A stretch of 64,000 bases of DNA from assembly GCA_038380435.1 (NCBI GenBank), contig JAWZYU010000013.1, positions 65,242,446 to 65,306,445 of the forward strand, written 5' to 3'. This DNA comes from Ryuthela nishihirai. Lineage: Eukaryota > Arthropoda > Arachnida > Araneae > Heptathelidae. The notes under the pieces are model-generated. The model was not told the DNA's origin. It was given only the letters and a program-made list of their open reading frames with translations, and searched no databases. Each line of letters begins with the position of its first letter. Within the stretch, counting starts at the first letter, position 1. The position numbers and the translations under genes are program-made. Positions 34,200 through 47,800 of this stretch are shown piece after piece.

Positions 34200-34575
34200 G
34201 TTGGGCTGTTTTACCTCTGAGTGTTGCTTTTTTTACATGCAATGGGCTAAATGGCCAGGTCACAAGGACCCCAAGGGCTCAGAGAAGCTTAGGGGAAGGT
34301 GTCCCATTGGGCAGCTGTTAGAAGATAGATGGTATCCTCCTGTCAAGGCCATTCAGTATATTCTTTAACATGCACAGGACACTTTAACATGCATGGTTTA
34401 ATGTCCCATCTTCAGAATGGCTGCCTTTCCAAAGCCATCAATGCCCCCAACTGACTGAGGAGGGCAGGATGGGGAGTTTTGCAGAGTTAAATCTTAATAC
34501 TTTACCAATTGGGACTCAAACCTGGGAACTACTGATTAGGAGCCTGATGGGCTACCGACCAAAACCCTCACTCTC
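34200..34575 (-). mobile_element. tRNA-derived SINE, copy 3
   Basis: Minus-strand copy with the 3' segment AAAACAGCCCAA at 34200, the body CACAAGGACCCCAAGGGCTC, and a decayed tRNA head near 34510-34570 (GTTCCCAGGTTTGAGTCCC on the reverse strand). More diverged than copy 4. Confidence 0.75.
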
Positions 34576-34582
34576 AAGAGGT

Positions 34583-34998
34583 CAACTAATAGTTGCTACT
34601 GTAAACTTCATGACTTTCACATTCCACAACCAAAATTTCAAAATTATAACATAAATTAATCACTTGCAGTATTTGCTAAAAATTTTAGTATTTTCGTTTT
34701 CTGCCAATTGTTAGAGGGCACAGTTATAGCTTTTGAGATATTGAGAAATTGCATATCATAATAGTTTGTCAATATCTATCAACCCCGAAAAGAATTTTTA
34801 ATTCAAACAACACTCAAAAACAAATAATTATCTCTTAAAAGAAGAAAAAAACACACACACCCTCCCTCTTGGTCTAAGCTGTCAACTCATTGTTGCCAAT
34901 GGAAACTTCATGACCTTTACATTCCACCATCAAAATTTCAAATTTGTAGCATAACTACATTTGCAATATTCTTTTGAAATGTTTAGCTTTTTCTACTG
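34583..34998. repeat. tandem units of about 297 bp
   Basis: The first unit (34583-34879) and the second unit (from 34880) both open with CAACT...TTGCCA/TACT...AAACTTCATGAC. The second unit is interrupted at 35001 by the Harbinger-like element and continues at 41801 with GGGGGTGCACTTATAGC, matching AGAGGGCACAGTTATAGC at 34713 in unit 1. Confidence 0.75.
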
Positions 34999-35035
34999 TT
35001 AAGGAGGGTGCACACCACCACAATTTGCAACAGCA

Positions 35036-36794
35036 ACGTGACTACAATTCGAAAGCAATCACGATGCAATTCTCTCACTATATGAGTGTTGCAAACCAAT
35101 CACTTATAGACCCCTGCACACAGGAACAATTAAAGATTTTCTCAATTTGATTTGAATTTTGAAAAGAATTTTGATTGAAAGAAATTTGATTTTGAAGTGA
35201 TGCCCTGTTTAGAAAAATTGTAAATAAATGTACTTCATTCTTTCCATGATGTCTGAAGTGATTTTGTGTGTGAGTGATCCTGTGGTGTGGCTGTGGAGAT
35301 GAAATAATAGGGCAAAAATAAGGGAATAGCGGGTAAGCTCATTTCTGAAACAAAATTTTTCTTCTGGAACACAAGCAGTTTCTCAAGAGGAACAGATTCA
35401 TCGTTCCGAGGTGTGTTCAGATTTAGGGGGAAGGGGGAAAGGGCCTTGTTCCTCCCCTTCAGAATGCTAATAATGGTAATAGAGGCAAAAAAGTATTAAA
35501 ATTATTTATATTCCTTGCATTTTTCAAGAAACTTTTTAAAGACCTATAAAACAGAGGGAGAAATGTTATGCATTGGAAATCCCCCCCCCCCCTTTTACAT
35601 TTTTCCTGTTCAATTATGTTTCTTGGCCCCCTCAATTTTCTCCCTCCTTGATTTTTTTTTCTAGATCCCCCATGGGGAAGATAAGGTTTCCTCCCAAAAT
35701 ACACCATTGCCCAAAAGCATAATATTTACTATTAAAGAATTGCTTGCTTTGCAAGACTCACTCTCCATGGGATAAAATTTAAAATGAGATAGTTAAAACA
35801 CAATAGATAAGGAGGAAATTTATCCAACTTCACTGGAATTTACCAAATTATTTTTATGAATACTAGTTATAAAATTATTTAAATTTTGTATTATGAAATT
35901 GTTCTTCTATTTTTCTGTAAATGAAACAGAACCTGTTTTTCTCTTTTATACCTCACAAAAATCATGTGGACAAATAAATGAAGTCTGGTGAGTAGCTGTT
36001 ATGTTTTCAGGCAGTGAAAAAATATTCAGACAGAATTACTTTACTCTATATGTGATAAAATCGAAAATCTCTAAATAGGAGCTCTACTTGCAAACTGATA
36101 TATGTTTGTGAAATTATATAAAATAATTAAAGAATATTCAAAAAAGCTTTTCGATTATAAACAAAGCATGCCAAAAATGTAAAGTTAACTATATGCAAGC
36201 AGTTAGAAAATAATCTAGTAATGAAAGCATTTAATATTAAAAAAATATCTATTTTTAATAAGGCTATAGGAGCTGAAAGAGTTTATTTAAATTAATAGCA
36301 TTTTATCTGTATTGGAATTACTTGTCTATTTGTTAAGAAAAAAAAAATATTTATTTGAATCCTTCAGAACAAATGGGAGATGAAATAATTTCTACAGCAA
36401 AATGAAGTCCAATTTAAATTAAAAATAACATTTGATAAACTCTTCAAAACTACCGTGCATTTCCAGAATATATGAATATGACAGAAATTTATGACAGAAT
36501 TTTGCTTATTTGCAAATTTGATATTAAAAAAGTATCATGAACATTTCTGAAATTGTAACAAAAAACAAAATGTCAACATGTGAGAAGATTGACGAAGGGT
36601 TCATCTTATTGCTAATATTTGATATTGAAATATTTTACACTCTTCTAGTGTTCAGCATTTATTTTATTAGCAAAATTACTTTAAAAATTCCTATCACAAT
36701 CGTATGAATTCTAAATAAGTGGTATGCCTGCTGAAAGTAAACTTTGCAATCAAAGCGAAAGTGATACTAGTGCCATATTTTTCTCACACCACAA
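35036..36794. other. Harbinger-like element interior, no gene seen
   Basis: AT-rich DNA with a C13 run near 35581-35593. A short minus-strand open frame at 35459-35707 is low-complexity and not convincing. Confidence 0.4.
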
Positions 36795-36806
36795 AATAAC
36801 AGCAGG

Positions 36807-37258
36807 GTTGTGTTGTTTTACCTCTGAGCGGCACTTTTTTGCACACCATGGGCTAAATGGCCAGGTCACATTGACCCCGAAGGCTGGGGGAGGGGACCCA
36901 CTGTTTTTCTCAGAGATATGAGAAGATTTCCCAGAGATGAAGATGAAGATTTCTCAGAGAGAATGAGAAGGTTGGGGGAGGGGACCCACTGGAACAGCTG
37001 TTGGGAGACAGATGGTAGCCTCCCGTCAAGGCCATCCAGCGTGTTCTTTAATGTGCACAGGGTATGGTTCTCCTGCACATGGGACCACGTCTTAACATCC
37101 CATCCGATGGATGGCGGCCTTTCCAAGCCCATCGGTGTCCCCTACTGACCGTGGGCAGGGCGGGGAATTTTGCGGAGATAAATCTCAACGCTGATCCAGC
37201 TGGGACTTGAACCTGGGAACTACAGATTGCGAGCCTGGTGCACTACCGACTGAGCCAC
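36807..37258 (-). mobile_element. tRNA-derived SINE, copy 4 (best preserved)
   Basis: Read on the minus strand it starts GTGGCTCAGTCGGTAGTGCA, with a perfect RNA polymerase III box A (TGGCTCAGTCGG), then box B GGTTCAAGTCC. The body includes GGATGGGATGTTAAGACG and ends in GGTAAAACAACAC. It is flanked by a 12-bp duplication AATAACAGCAGG (36795-36806 and 37259-37270). Near 36890-36985 the GGGGAGGGGACCCACTG segment is duplicated with about 95 extra bases. The head shows the family is tRNA-derived; the LINE that mobilises it is not evident. Confidence 0.9.
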
Positions 37259-37414
37259 AATAACAGCAGGCATAATAGTTTTATTAGTAGCTGTTATGTG
37301 TGGAATATTGAAATTTAATCTCCTGAACATTAAAATCTCAGGATTTGTTTCAACTAAACATAGTATTGTTTAATAATCACAAGAGTTCTATTAATATTGT
37401 ACGAATATATAATA

Positions 37415-40400
37415 TATACTATATTAGACAGCTTGTATCCTAGAGAGCTATGCACCAAGCCTCTGTGATGATGTATAGAACCGGCCAGGCCTAGCACCTA
37501 ATGTCCAACCCCCCTCCTCTGCCTTCTCGTGGCACAGTCCATTAATACCTTTCAAAAGAGATTCTTGTGGAAGTGAAAGGAAGGGGAGGACTGCCAGATT
37601 AGTGTGGCTTACTGATCTGAACAACTATGGCTACTTTTCTTTTTTTCTATCCTTCTGAGGAGTGGTCAACCACACAGGGTTCTGTTGCTGACCATATAAA
37701 ACTTACTGGACTGGTTTAAGGCTCTGAGCTTGATTATGGATCCTGAATTTCCTGCACTGGTGGGCATCTGTGGAAGGAAAATCTGCCATTTTTTGTTTGT
37801 GGGTTGAAAGACCCAAGTGAATATATTCACAGGATATGTTTTATCAGCTGGTGGATAATCTTGAACAGAGGTAATTGCAGGCACCTGAACTCTTGCTTCT
37901 ATGGGCATCGTCAAATTCTACATTGGAGGAAGTCTTTCAGTGTAGATTGCTTCAGCCTTTAGTGGTGGTGAAACTATTGTTTGCCCCATGCCTGTGATTA
38001 AAGGGCTGTTTGATAATGTTGGCATTCCCTCTCTCAATAACTATAATTTCTTTAAACATCATGCTCTGCACAGAGCTTATTCTCTTGATATCCTTACACA
38101 ATAATTCCATCATTATAATTTAGATATTCTCAGCCTACAAGAGACCAGATGGACAGATAAAGGAGATCCTTAATAATAATCTTAAATTTCCTTTTTCAGG
38201 GAGGGAAGATAATAAGCATCACCAAAGGCGTAGGTCTGCTTCTCAGTAGACATACTAGTGATGCTCTTCTAGGATATGAATTAATGAAAGGTTTCTTACA
38301 GCAAAATTTTTGACAATCATTAAAGACTTGAAAGTTATCTGCTGTTATGCCCCCAATGAGGATGCCGATGAGGACAGGAAGGATAGGTTTTATGGACAAC
38401 TTCAGGATAATTTGAATTCTGTCAAGAAAGGAGATATTACGTTTGTTCTAGGTGACTTCAATGCTGAAATTGGTACTGACTCTGACCTTTGAGTAGGGTG
38501 ATGGACCCTTTTGTTATTGGTAACTCCAATGACAATGTCTTCTACAAGTAAATAAACTTAATGGTTTGAGAATAACTAACATTTATTACAAACACTGCAA
38601 CATACATAAGTACACATGGGTTTCACCAGATGGGCTGCATAAGAATATGACTGATTATATATTAACAGCAAATGGGCAAGTTCTGTTAGGAATACCAAGT
38701 CATATAGGGGAGCTGAAATTGTATCTGACCATTACCTTGTTAAAAGTGTCTTGCAAAAAAAACTTAAGAAGTGTTGTGCTAAGGTTAAAAAATTTACCTT
38801 TAATTCTGAAGCTCTGAAAGACCCAGTTATAGCTAAAGCTTAACACAATAGGCTATTTAGTCATTATGACAGTCATGGCTTGCTTACTACTGATGTTGAG
38901 GAAGAATGGGACTGTTTTAAACAAGCTTTTTTAGAAACTAACAGTATTTTTTTTAGGAAAAAAGGAGCAGAGGAGGCAGAATTATTTGTGTGATAAGTCA
39001 CTTGAGCTTATTTCAGAAAGAAAGAACTGCAGGTATGTCCTTAATCAATACCCTACTAGTCCTAATAATAATTTTATGATATAGAGCTTAATAAATGTAT
39101 AAAGAATCATTTAGCTGCTGATAAGAATCTTTGACTTGATGTCTTGGCTGACAAAGCCGAGGAAGCAGTTAGACAGCACAACAACAGAGAGCTGTACCAG
39201 ATAGTTAATGTTTTGTGTGGTAGAAAATGGACAGGTATACAAGGATTTAAGGATAAACAAGGTATAGAAGGTGAGGATTCTGTCATGGCTAGGTGGGCTG
39301 AGCATTTCAGTAATGTTCTAAACAATGGTTAGTTCTACTCCCATTGTTTGTAATGATGATAGATGCATTACTGACTAATGTTGGCCCTATAACACAATCT
39401 GAAGTTATTTTAGCTGTTTCTAAATTTAAACTACATAAATTCCCAGTGGTCGATGAAATTACTACAGAAATGCGTAGAACTGAGAATGTTTCAGTTACCA
39501 CATGGACGACTGAAATTTTGAATATTTTTTATAATAAAGGCATTGTTCCTAAGGATTTTACCAGAGTTATTATTATCCCTATTTTTTAAAAAAGTTAATC
39601 ACAGTTTTTCTGACAGTTATAGGGGTATTGACCTACTTTCTGTTCCATGTAAAGTTCTTTGCATGATTGTGCTTAATGGAATTAAGAATCTGGTTGACAG
39701 GCAATTGTGTGATGAGCAATGTTTATTCCAAAGTGGTAGGTGATGTGCAGATCAGATATTTTCACTCAGATTCTTGAAAAATGTTTAGAATTTCAGAAAC
39801 CTTTGATTGTTATCTTTGTTAATTTCATAAGACTTTTCACTCCTGTTTATCATCATAATTTGTGGTTGATTGTGAGATCATATGGCATACCAGACAAGTT
39901 AATTAATATAGTGGGTTGGTTGTTTTACCTCTGGGCGGTACTTTTTTTGCACACCATGGGCTAAATGGCCAGGTCACAAGGACCCTGAAGGCTCAGAGAA
40001 GGTTGGGGGGAGGGGACCCACTGGAACAGCTGTTGGGAGACAGATGGTAGCCTCCCATCAAGACTAACCAGCATGTTCTTTAACGTGCACAGGGTATGGC
40101 TCCCCCGCACAAGGGGCAATGGCTTAACGTCCCATCCGATGGACGGCGGCCTTTCCAAGCCCATTGGTAATTAACATAATGAAAGTTCTATCATAACACT
40201 TGAGTCGTGTGAGAGTTGGTAAGGCTTGTAACAATTGGTGCAGCATTGTTTCTGGTGTTCGACAAGGGTGCATTTTTGCCTCTTTTTCTTGTTAGTTTGG
40301 TTACTGATAATGCTATGCAAAATTCACTGCAAGGGAAAGATTTTGGTCTTAAATGATCTGGAGATAAGAAAATTTCTGATTTAGATAATACTGGTGATTT

Positions 40401-41144
40401 AGCCCTTTCAGCAAATGATGTTGATGAGATGAACTCTTTCATTCGAGCTGTTGATAATACTGGTAATAGAGTAGATTTGGTTATAAACAGAGAGATAACT
40501 AAAGTGATGAAAATTGGTCAGGCAGGCTGTGGTTCAGTTAATCTGATTGGTTGCAATCTTGGGCAGGTGTCACAGTTTAATTATCTTGGGAGCTATGTAA
40601 CAGATACTGGTGATGTGCGGCATGAGATTAACAGACGAATAGGAATTGCCTCCGGGACTTTTAAGGATCTATGGAGAGTGTGGAGAAACAGGTGTATACA
40701 CCTAAAGACTAAAATTAGACTGTTTAATAGTTTGGTCCTTTCCAGGGTTATTTATGGTAGTGAAATTTGAACACTTTGTAAACAAGATAACTAGATGCTT
40801 TTGATTCTAGATGCTTATGCAGTATCTTGGGCATTAGGTGGTTCAACTTTGTAACTAATGATAAGGTTAGGCAAAGGAGTTGGGAACCTCCTTTAATCAG
40901 CATATTGTGCAGAGAGAGACTCCATTGGTTTGGCTGTGTTGCCTGTATGGATAATTATAGCTTGATGAATAGGGTTATGAACAGTGTGCCTAAAGGTGGA
41001 GAGACAATGTCAAACAGGATCTTGTTAGAATTGGTGTGCAGTGGCCAGATGCTGAAGATGTAGCTCAGGACAGACTTTCTTGGAGAACTAAATTGCATGG
41101 TCTGGTTGGATCTCCATAGACCATGGTTGCTTGAGGATGATGAT
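37415..41144 (+). pseudogene. RTE-like LINE copy F, near full length
   Basis: A + strand copy with its 5' end near 37415 and a GATGATGATGATGA tail near 41130-41144. The endonuclease part has KVICCYAPNEDADED and TFVLGDFNAEIGTDSDL at 38310-38492. RT pieces include DEITTEM at 39450, YRGIDLLSVPCK at 39615 and FNYLGSYVTDTGDVRHEINRR at 40579-40640; YADD is lost (DNTGDLALSANDVDEMN at about 40380). Many stops and frameshifts. It is interrupted by a SINE at 39911-40167. Confidence 0.85.
39911..40167 (-). mobile_element. tRNA-derived SINE, copy 5 (5'-truncated)
   Basis: 257 bp, lacking the tRNA head, as expected for 5' truncation. It is inserted in LINE F between TAATTAATATA (39900-39910) and TAATTAACATA (40168-40178), an 11-bp duplication with one mismatch. 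The LINE sequence is continuous when it is removed. Confidence 0.85.
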
Positions 41145-41800
41145 GATGATTATGATGTATTACCATATTGGCATTACTAAATGTCTATACTATGGCTTGC
41201 TGCCAGTATTGCAAATTCCAAATTATTTAACGACATAGTAGTAACGTATGTAACCTGAGCAAAAATATATGCTATAGTATATTATCCATTAGTTTTCTAG
41301 TGTAATTCTGTCTCGTATTAATCACTGCATAATAAATTATTATTTACCATACTGCACAGTTTTAATACAAATGGAATCATTATGGAACATTCGCCAAGGC
41401 TAGCTTGATATCACACTCAAGTTTCGATGTTTTATAATAAGCAAAATTTATATTCCTAGAGAATAAATCCCAGAAGATTCATACAATTATCTTGTTAGTT
41501 ATGAGTAATGGGATAATAAATGATGAAATAAAACTTTCAGAATAATCCAAGACCAAAAGCAAAGTAGGAGGATGACACATGATTGCTTCGTAACACATCA
41601 TATTGCTTAGATGTTTGCAAAACAACTCCAAAGAAGTCACCAGTGCAAATCGCAAGAAAATTTCAATTTTCATGTTTCTAGCCTGTTGCATCATAGCCTA
41701 ATTGCAACTGCTGTGGTGTGCAATACCTCAGCTTTGTGCATGCATTTTTAAGAAGCAACTGTTGCATGCTGTTGCAAATTGTGGTGGTGTGCACTCTCCC
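41145..41800. other. Harbinger-like element, right part
   Basis: Non-coding sequence ending in the right inverted repeat. Confidence 0.4.
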
Positions 41801-42539
41801 TTAGGGGGTGCACTTATAGCTTTTGGGAGATTTGGAAAGTGCAAAATCATAATATTTCATCAATGCTTACTTATCCAACACAAAAATATTTTTTAACTTA
41901 TCTCTAAAAGCAAAAAATGTTTGATGTATACAGACTGACAGACAGAGAGACAGATGGACAGATGATAAAGTGAAACTATTATCTTGTTTTTTCAATGAGA
42001 TAAAAAAATAAATAAAAAAATATATTCTTAAAAGATTAAGAAAGAATTTACAATACATGATACACACATTTGGAATACTTAACTGAAAATTAAACAATTG
42101 TAATATTAATAAGCAATGGAAAGTAAGTAAGTAAGCAAGCATCACATCATATCACTCTCATGATGAATACACCTTATTTTTATAACTGCTGCATGAAAGG
42201 TTCCTGCTCCTCTTGTCAATTCGAACCTTGTGTCATGCTCATGCTATTTAATCTTTTCTGAAATAATGGCTTTCTCCATGAAACAGATATAATTTAATTG
42301 AACTTTCAAATACAACAGTTACTATTTCAAGATTAATTTTTGAGAATTTCAAACTGGTCCACACCAATTTTGGGTGAAAGCAAAGTTCATGCAAAGTTTG
42401 GTGCCTAACTATTTTGGGGGCTGAATGCATATGTAGAAAGACACATAGACACACTAACATTCTCCGTTATATAATATTAGTAGATTTACCTAGTGATGCT
42501 TGGGTTTGAAACTCTTAAGCATACACAGTCGTATCATAA
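41801..42539. other. end of the 297-bp repeat unit, then unassigned DNA
   Basis: About 41801-41930 continues the interrupted 297-bp unit. Further on, 42470-42525 carries the TTAGTAGATTTACC motif shared with about 8125. No gene seen. Confidence 0.4.
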
Positions 42540-43063
42540 ATAATATGATTACCTACCTAATAATGGGAATAACCACCCTTTGCCCTGATGAGAGCAGTGA
42601 GACAGCGTGGCATGGACGCAATGAGGCCCTGGAAGGTTGCCAGAGGTACACGTGCCCATTCGGACTCCAGCAGAGCATGGAGGTTCTGGAGATGATGTGG
42701 TTATGGGTCTGCACGCCAAACCTGTCGATCCAAATGGTCCCATAAATGCTCTATGGGATTGAGGTTGGGTGATTTCGCCATCCAAAGGAGAACAGAGACA
42801 TCGCTGTCGTGTTCCTGGAACCAGTCACACATCATCTTAGCAACATGGCAGGGCACATTGTCCTGTTGGTAGACACCATCACCACCAGGGGAAGCGTCCA
42901 ACATGAAGGGATGCATGTGGTCAGTGAGGATGGACAAATAGCCATTGGCATTCAGAGATCCATCCATAACCTGGACCAGTTGTCCCAGGTCATACCAGGA
43001 AAACATCCCCCAGACATTGATGGTTATATTATGTCCCCCAGATCTTTGAGGGTTATGTTATAA
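42540..43063 (-). pseudogene. Tc1-like transposase, C-terminal part
   Basis: Cut-and-paste DDE transposase remnant. Minus-strand frame 43006-42701 reads MFSWYDLGQLVQVMDG, then DGVYQQDNVPCHVAKMMCDWFQEHD and KSPNLNPIEHLWD, carrying the second Asp (QDN) and the catalytic-region NPIEHLWD typical of Tc1 elements. In another frame the tail continues LATFQGLIASMPRCL and ends AKGGYSHY at about 42555. The N-terminal DNA-binding half is missing beyond 43063, and no terminal inverted repeats were seen. Confidence 0.85.
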
Positions 43064-44837
43064 ATTGGTTTGACTGTATTATAATTTTGAAACATACAAC
43101 TGTTCATTTTAGTCTTTATTCTTATGCAGAATTGTCATTTTACAACTAACCTATAAGTAAATTTTCCTTAAAATTCATAGAGACCCATTGGAGCAATTGC
43201 CATTTTTGTTTGTGAATTAACTTTAATACTTGGGTGTACCATATCTTACAATATTTAATTTTTCTGCCTTTGTATGCAAATCAGCATCTCTTGTTTTTTT
43301 CATATTTTAATTCAAAAACATAGGTTATTGCAGGGACTATTCTGAAGACTCAGAGAAATAATAGCAAGGGTTTTAATACTGCTTAATTTTGATTCCAACA
43401 AATTTCAATGCTTAATTCTATTAAAACTAACATTTTTTGCTAAAAAGGTGATGATGAAGTATATTGTTTGCTAGACATTACTGCTATTTCTTCAAACTAT
43501 GCCCATATTCCCTCCAATGCTCCAGTTCTGTCCTTGCGCACCATTCTAAACTATTGGAAGAACTCACTTCTAACCCCCCCCCCCCCCCCTCCCAAATATC
43601 TGCACTGTATCCCAATCAATTACAAAATGCAGAAGAAACTACACCAGTGATAAGTTCTAACTTACCTTTACTTACTCCTACCTAGAGCCAGATAGTGTTA
43701 TTACTCCTCCCACAGAATTACTCCCTCAACTGGTGAGAACTCTGATGAAATAACTCCTGAGAAATCTGCTCTGACATAATGAACCCTGGATCAAATGCTT
43801 AAGGGGCACTTCACTATAGCTTCCATTTCCACCCCAGCTCATAGATCTGAAGCACAGGCTCAAAATTGTACCTCCTCATAAAGAAACCCTGATGATTACT
43901 ACACTGAACCAATTAGGCTATTTTTTAGGGTCTGTCCTCACCTTTATCTGCAATTAGTTCTAGTATTATTAAGGAAGATTTAGAATATAAATGCCAATGT
44001 ACTATAAAAAAATGAGATTTATTAGAACTGGTAAAGTCCTGCTAAAAGTGATTTCAAAACAATCAATTAATAATTGCAAAAAATATGTAGCTTGCTTACC
44101 TGATTACTGATTACCTTAATTACTGATTTAAATACACATGTTCAATCTGTTACTACCACTCTGTAATTCCTCACTGCCTCAGAACAAATAATTCGCTATA
44201 TATCCCCCCCCCCCCCCAATTATAAAGATAAAGAAAGTTTAAAGTTTGAACAGAATTTTTAGAGACGGGTTCAAGTCATGCAGATTGGCAAACTGATTTT
44301 TTCCACAAAACTATTTATTCATTTAAGTTTTATTAGACTAGAAAAGCATTGGTTTATTTTTAAATGGCAACATTCACTTTCAGCTTCACCCACCAATTTT
44401 CATAGTTTTTACATTAATGTTAGGGATATATTACATGAGATATAGTTGCTGGTGAAGTTTTGTGATTTTGACAGTGAAGTGTTTAACAAAATGAATTCTG
44501 AATGCTTAATTTACCTAGGGTAGAATTTTCCACCATTTTCTAAGATGTATTTTGGCAGAAGTATCCAACAGAATATTTGGATATTTCCTTTTTTGAGAAA
44601 AGTAAAAGTTTTATTAATTGTTTACAATACTTTCCCCTACCCCCCAAATGAAATAAAACTTTACAAAAGTTTGAAAAGGATCCAGCTATCGAGATAATTT
44701 TAGTGGACGAAACAGGACAAGTTGTAATTTTGGGGCCAGATTTATTTAGACAAAATTTCTCAGTTATTGCTATTATTTAAGGTTGAAGAAGTGTTTTAAA
44801 ATTGGTGTTTCCTTAAACTTAATAGATTAAATTAAAT
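43064..44837. other. no gene recognised
   Basis: AT-rich sequence with C runs near 43577-43590 and 44206-44217. A short + strand open frame at 43464-43685 has no known motif. About 44455-44590 is a diverged direct repeat of about 48838-48985 (TGTATTTTGGCAGAA...ATCCAACAGAATA). Confidence 0.4.
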
Positions 44838-47800
44838 CAGTGGTTCTCAACCTTTGTGAGACCACAGCCTGGTAAATTCTTTTTTTATAAGACGAGGGCC
44901 CAGTCCCAACAAATTTATTCATAAATTCCTTTCCAGTTTTTTTTTTAAGTTCATACATTAAACTAACATAAGTATTAATAATTAATTATGGCATAATCAT
45001 AAAGAGTATTAGTACACTTATGTATATAATGTGGGATGTTGACAAATATAAAATTACATTTAAATTAGTTATCAATCACTGGACTAATGAAATCTTGTAG
45101 CATATTGTAGTTTCCTCCGGCCTACATCATTAAATTAATTTGTGCTGATTTTCATTGACATATCCCATTCTGATCACCAAAAATTTATAATATTCAGTGT
45201 AAAATTGCTTATTGTATAATTAAATTGATCTTATTGTATAATTAAATTGATTTTAATGATGTTGGTTTGAAAAAAAACAAACAAACAGTAGTGAGAAAAA
45301 TATTTATGCATTGTAACTCACCATAGAAGTCAGCTGAGCAGGGGAAGCAGCAGAAGGATGTCAACTTGTTGGTGAAACATTTATTATCACATACACACAC
45401 CAAATATTTATATATGTAAAGTATGCGATTTAATAAATAAAAATGTATGAATCTCTCAATTCTAAACACTAGCTCCAGCACTAATTAATATTTTGAATTA
45501 AAAAATGCAGTACTTTACACAGCAATTATAAGTTATTGAAAAAGTTAAACTTAGTTTCTTTTGTTACAACTGAGTTTTTGAAAGTTTTAGTTAGGCTAGT
45601 GGAACTTTCGTTGCTGTTTTCTATCCATTAGTTTATTAATCCTGGGGTGAATTGAAGTGATAGCCAAACGTAGATAGTCAGAAAGTTGCAGGCAGTTCCT
45701 CTGTTTCGTTTTAAGCACAGTCGTGGTAGAAAGTGCAGTCTTACAAAGATATGTGGTGGGAAAACAAAGAAGAAATCTCATTGCTATTTCATGTAAATTT
45801 GGATATTCATTTTTCTTTCTTATCCGGAATTTCTAATTACTCATAGAATTAAAAGTACTTTCCATTCCTTTGTCCAATGATAATTCATTAAATTGAAGGG
45901 TTTCTTCATGGGAAGTGCTGTCTCTTTGTGTTCAACAAAGGGGTTTGCAATCCACATATTTTGCCTCCAGGGATCCTCATGTTCAAGATAATACTTTTCA
46001 AATGACAACAACAGCATCTTCAAGTGGGCTGCAGTAATATCTGAAACTGAATTTTGTGAAAGAAATCATCTGCTTCCATAATATAATCTGAGTATGACTG
46101 AAACATTTCATTATTTCTTTCTGCAATCATATTAAGCCAGAGTTCGAGTTTCTTTTTGAATGATTTGATCTTGTTCCAAGCATTGAATGTTGTTGTATCT
46201 GGGACTTGAAGTTTTAAATTCAACTTGTTAATGTAAGAAAATATGTCACTGAGATCTGCCAGCCTGGCTACCCATTTCTTATCCTGGAAATAATGGGACA
46301 GGTCACTTTCCTTATGAATTAGAAACAGCTCAACTTCCTTTCGGAGTTCATATAACCTCTTAAGAACTTTACCACAGGATAGCCAATGAACTTCCGAATG
46401 GAAAAGAAGATTTTAATGATCAGAGCCCATTTCATCACACAATGCTTTTAACAGTCTTGTATTTAAAACACTTTTTTTACATAATTAATAATTTTAATAA
46501 ATTGAGACAGGACTTCATTAAGCTCAAGTGCCTTTTTTTTTGGAGACTAGGTTTTGCCTATGAATGTAGCAATGCATTGACAATAAGTTATTTCCCACCA
46601 TATCCTTAATTTTAGTGACTAAATTTGAATTTCTACCTGTAAGACAGGCAGTGCCATCAATAAAAACTCCAATGCAATTTTTCTGTTTGAGACCTCTCTC
46701 TTCAATGAAACCATTTAAAACTGAAAATTTCACTGCTGGCAGTGTGCGTAGGTAATTCAGAAACACTTAAAAGGACTTCCTTCATGTCACTTTCATTATG
46801 GTCAGTATATAGTACAAACATAAGTAAAATGCTATTGTTCTGAATATCTGTAGATTCATCCAGTTGTAATGCAAACAATTTCGATTTTTTAATTTTTTCA
46901 ATGAGTTGCGTTTTTGTATCTTTTGCCATATCAGATATCCGCCTTTCAACTGTATCATTCGACAATGGGATGTCTTTCATTTTACTTGCCGCAGACTGGC
47001 CTAATACTTCATTACAAGCAGCAATAAAAGAAGCTTAATGAGTTCTTTGCCAATGGAATTGAGTTTTTACATTTAACTGTCTGTAATGATATTAAATAGG
47101 ATGCCATCAGAAGTGAAGTGTCAGTGGTTAAAGCTTGGTAAATAATTTTCTTTTCTATTTTAAGTGCATTTCTTGTACACATAAAGAATTCAATGGGTTT
47201 ATTGACTAGATCGGAATGTTTTTTGTTGAGATGTCGGGTAAGTCGTGATGGCTTCATATCTTCATTTCCCAGAACAATAGCGCAAATGACACATTGAGGT
47301 CGTGGCAATCGGTCAGTGTCAGGGCATTGTATGAAACCAAATTTTAAATAGCTGTCCATGTACTTATGAGTGAATGCAGACTTTTTCTTTTGTGTGCTGG
47401 TAGTTTTCCCCTCCTTTTGTGCATCCTGGAGATCGCTCTGTAGGCTTGAGGTGGATGAATCACTATTTGTTGGGTCACAAACACCTTCAATATGAGATTT
47501 CTTAACACCAAAATTAAACAAAGTCCCTTGACTCTTATCCATATTAAAATTCAAATCTGTAGGCCTGTTACTTTAAAAAAATCACGGCATTTGGGTTTCG
47601 AAACTAGCACTTATATATTGTAATGCGAACTTGCGAAAAAACAGTATTCAGTATTATTAGATTTGAGAACTGGATACAGACTGCCTTGATCTTCAATTTC
47701 AGTGGAAAAATTTTCTTTATATTTCCTTGCTGATTGGTCACTGACATTTGCAACACAGATGTTATTTTATTCAGTTTGGAGAGTGGAGGATACGCCGCCC

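Larger units (their letters stand above)
35002..41800. mobile_element. Harbinger-like element, no transposase seen
   Basis: The ends form 34-bp terminal inverted repeats with two mismatches: 35002-35035 reads AGGAGGGTGCACACCACCAC, and the reverse strand from 41800 reads GGGAGAGTGCACACCACCAC. It is flanked by TTA (34999-35001 and 41801-41803), the target duplication usual for PIF/Harbinger elements. Removing it restores the second 297-bp repeat unit. Its own DNA is about 35002-37414 and 41145-41800; the rest is nested SINE and LINE sequence. No Harbinger transposase or Myb-like protein was recognised, so superfamily assignment rests on the ends only. Confidence 0.7.

Noticed and set aside
43464..43685. 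Open frame with a proline-rich end
   Set aside because: The proline run comes from a simple C tract; two overlapping frames are open for the same reason.
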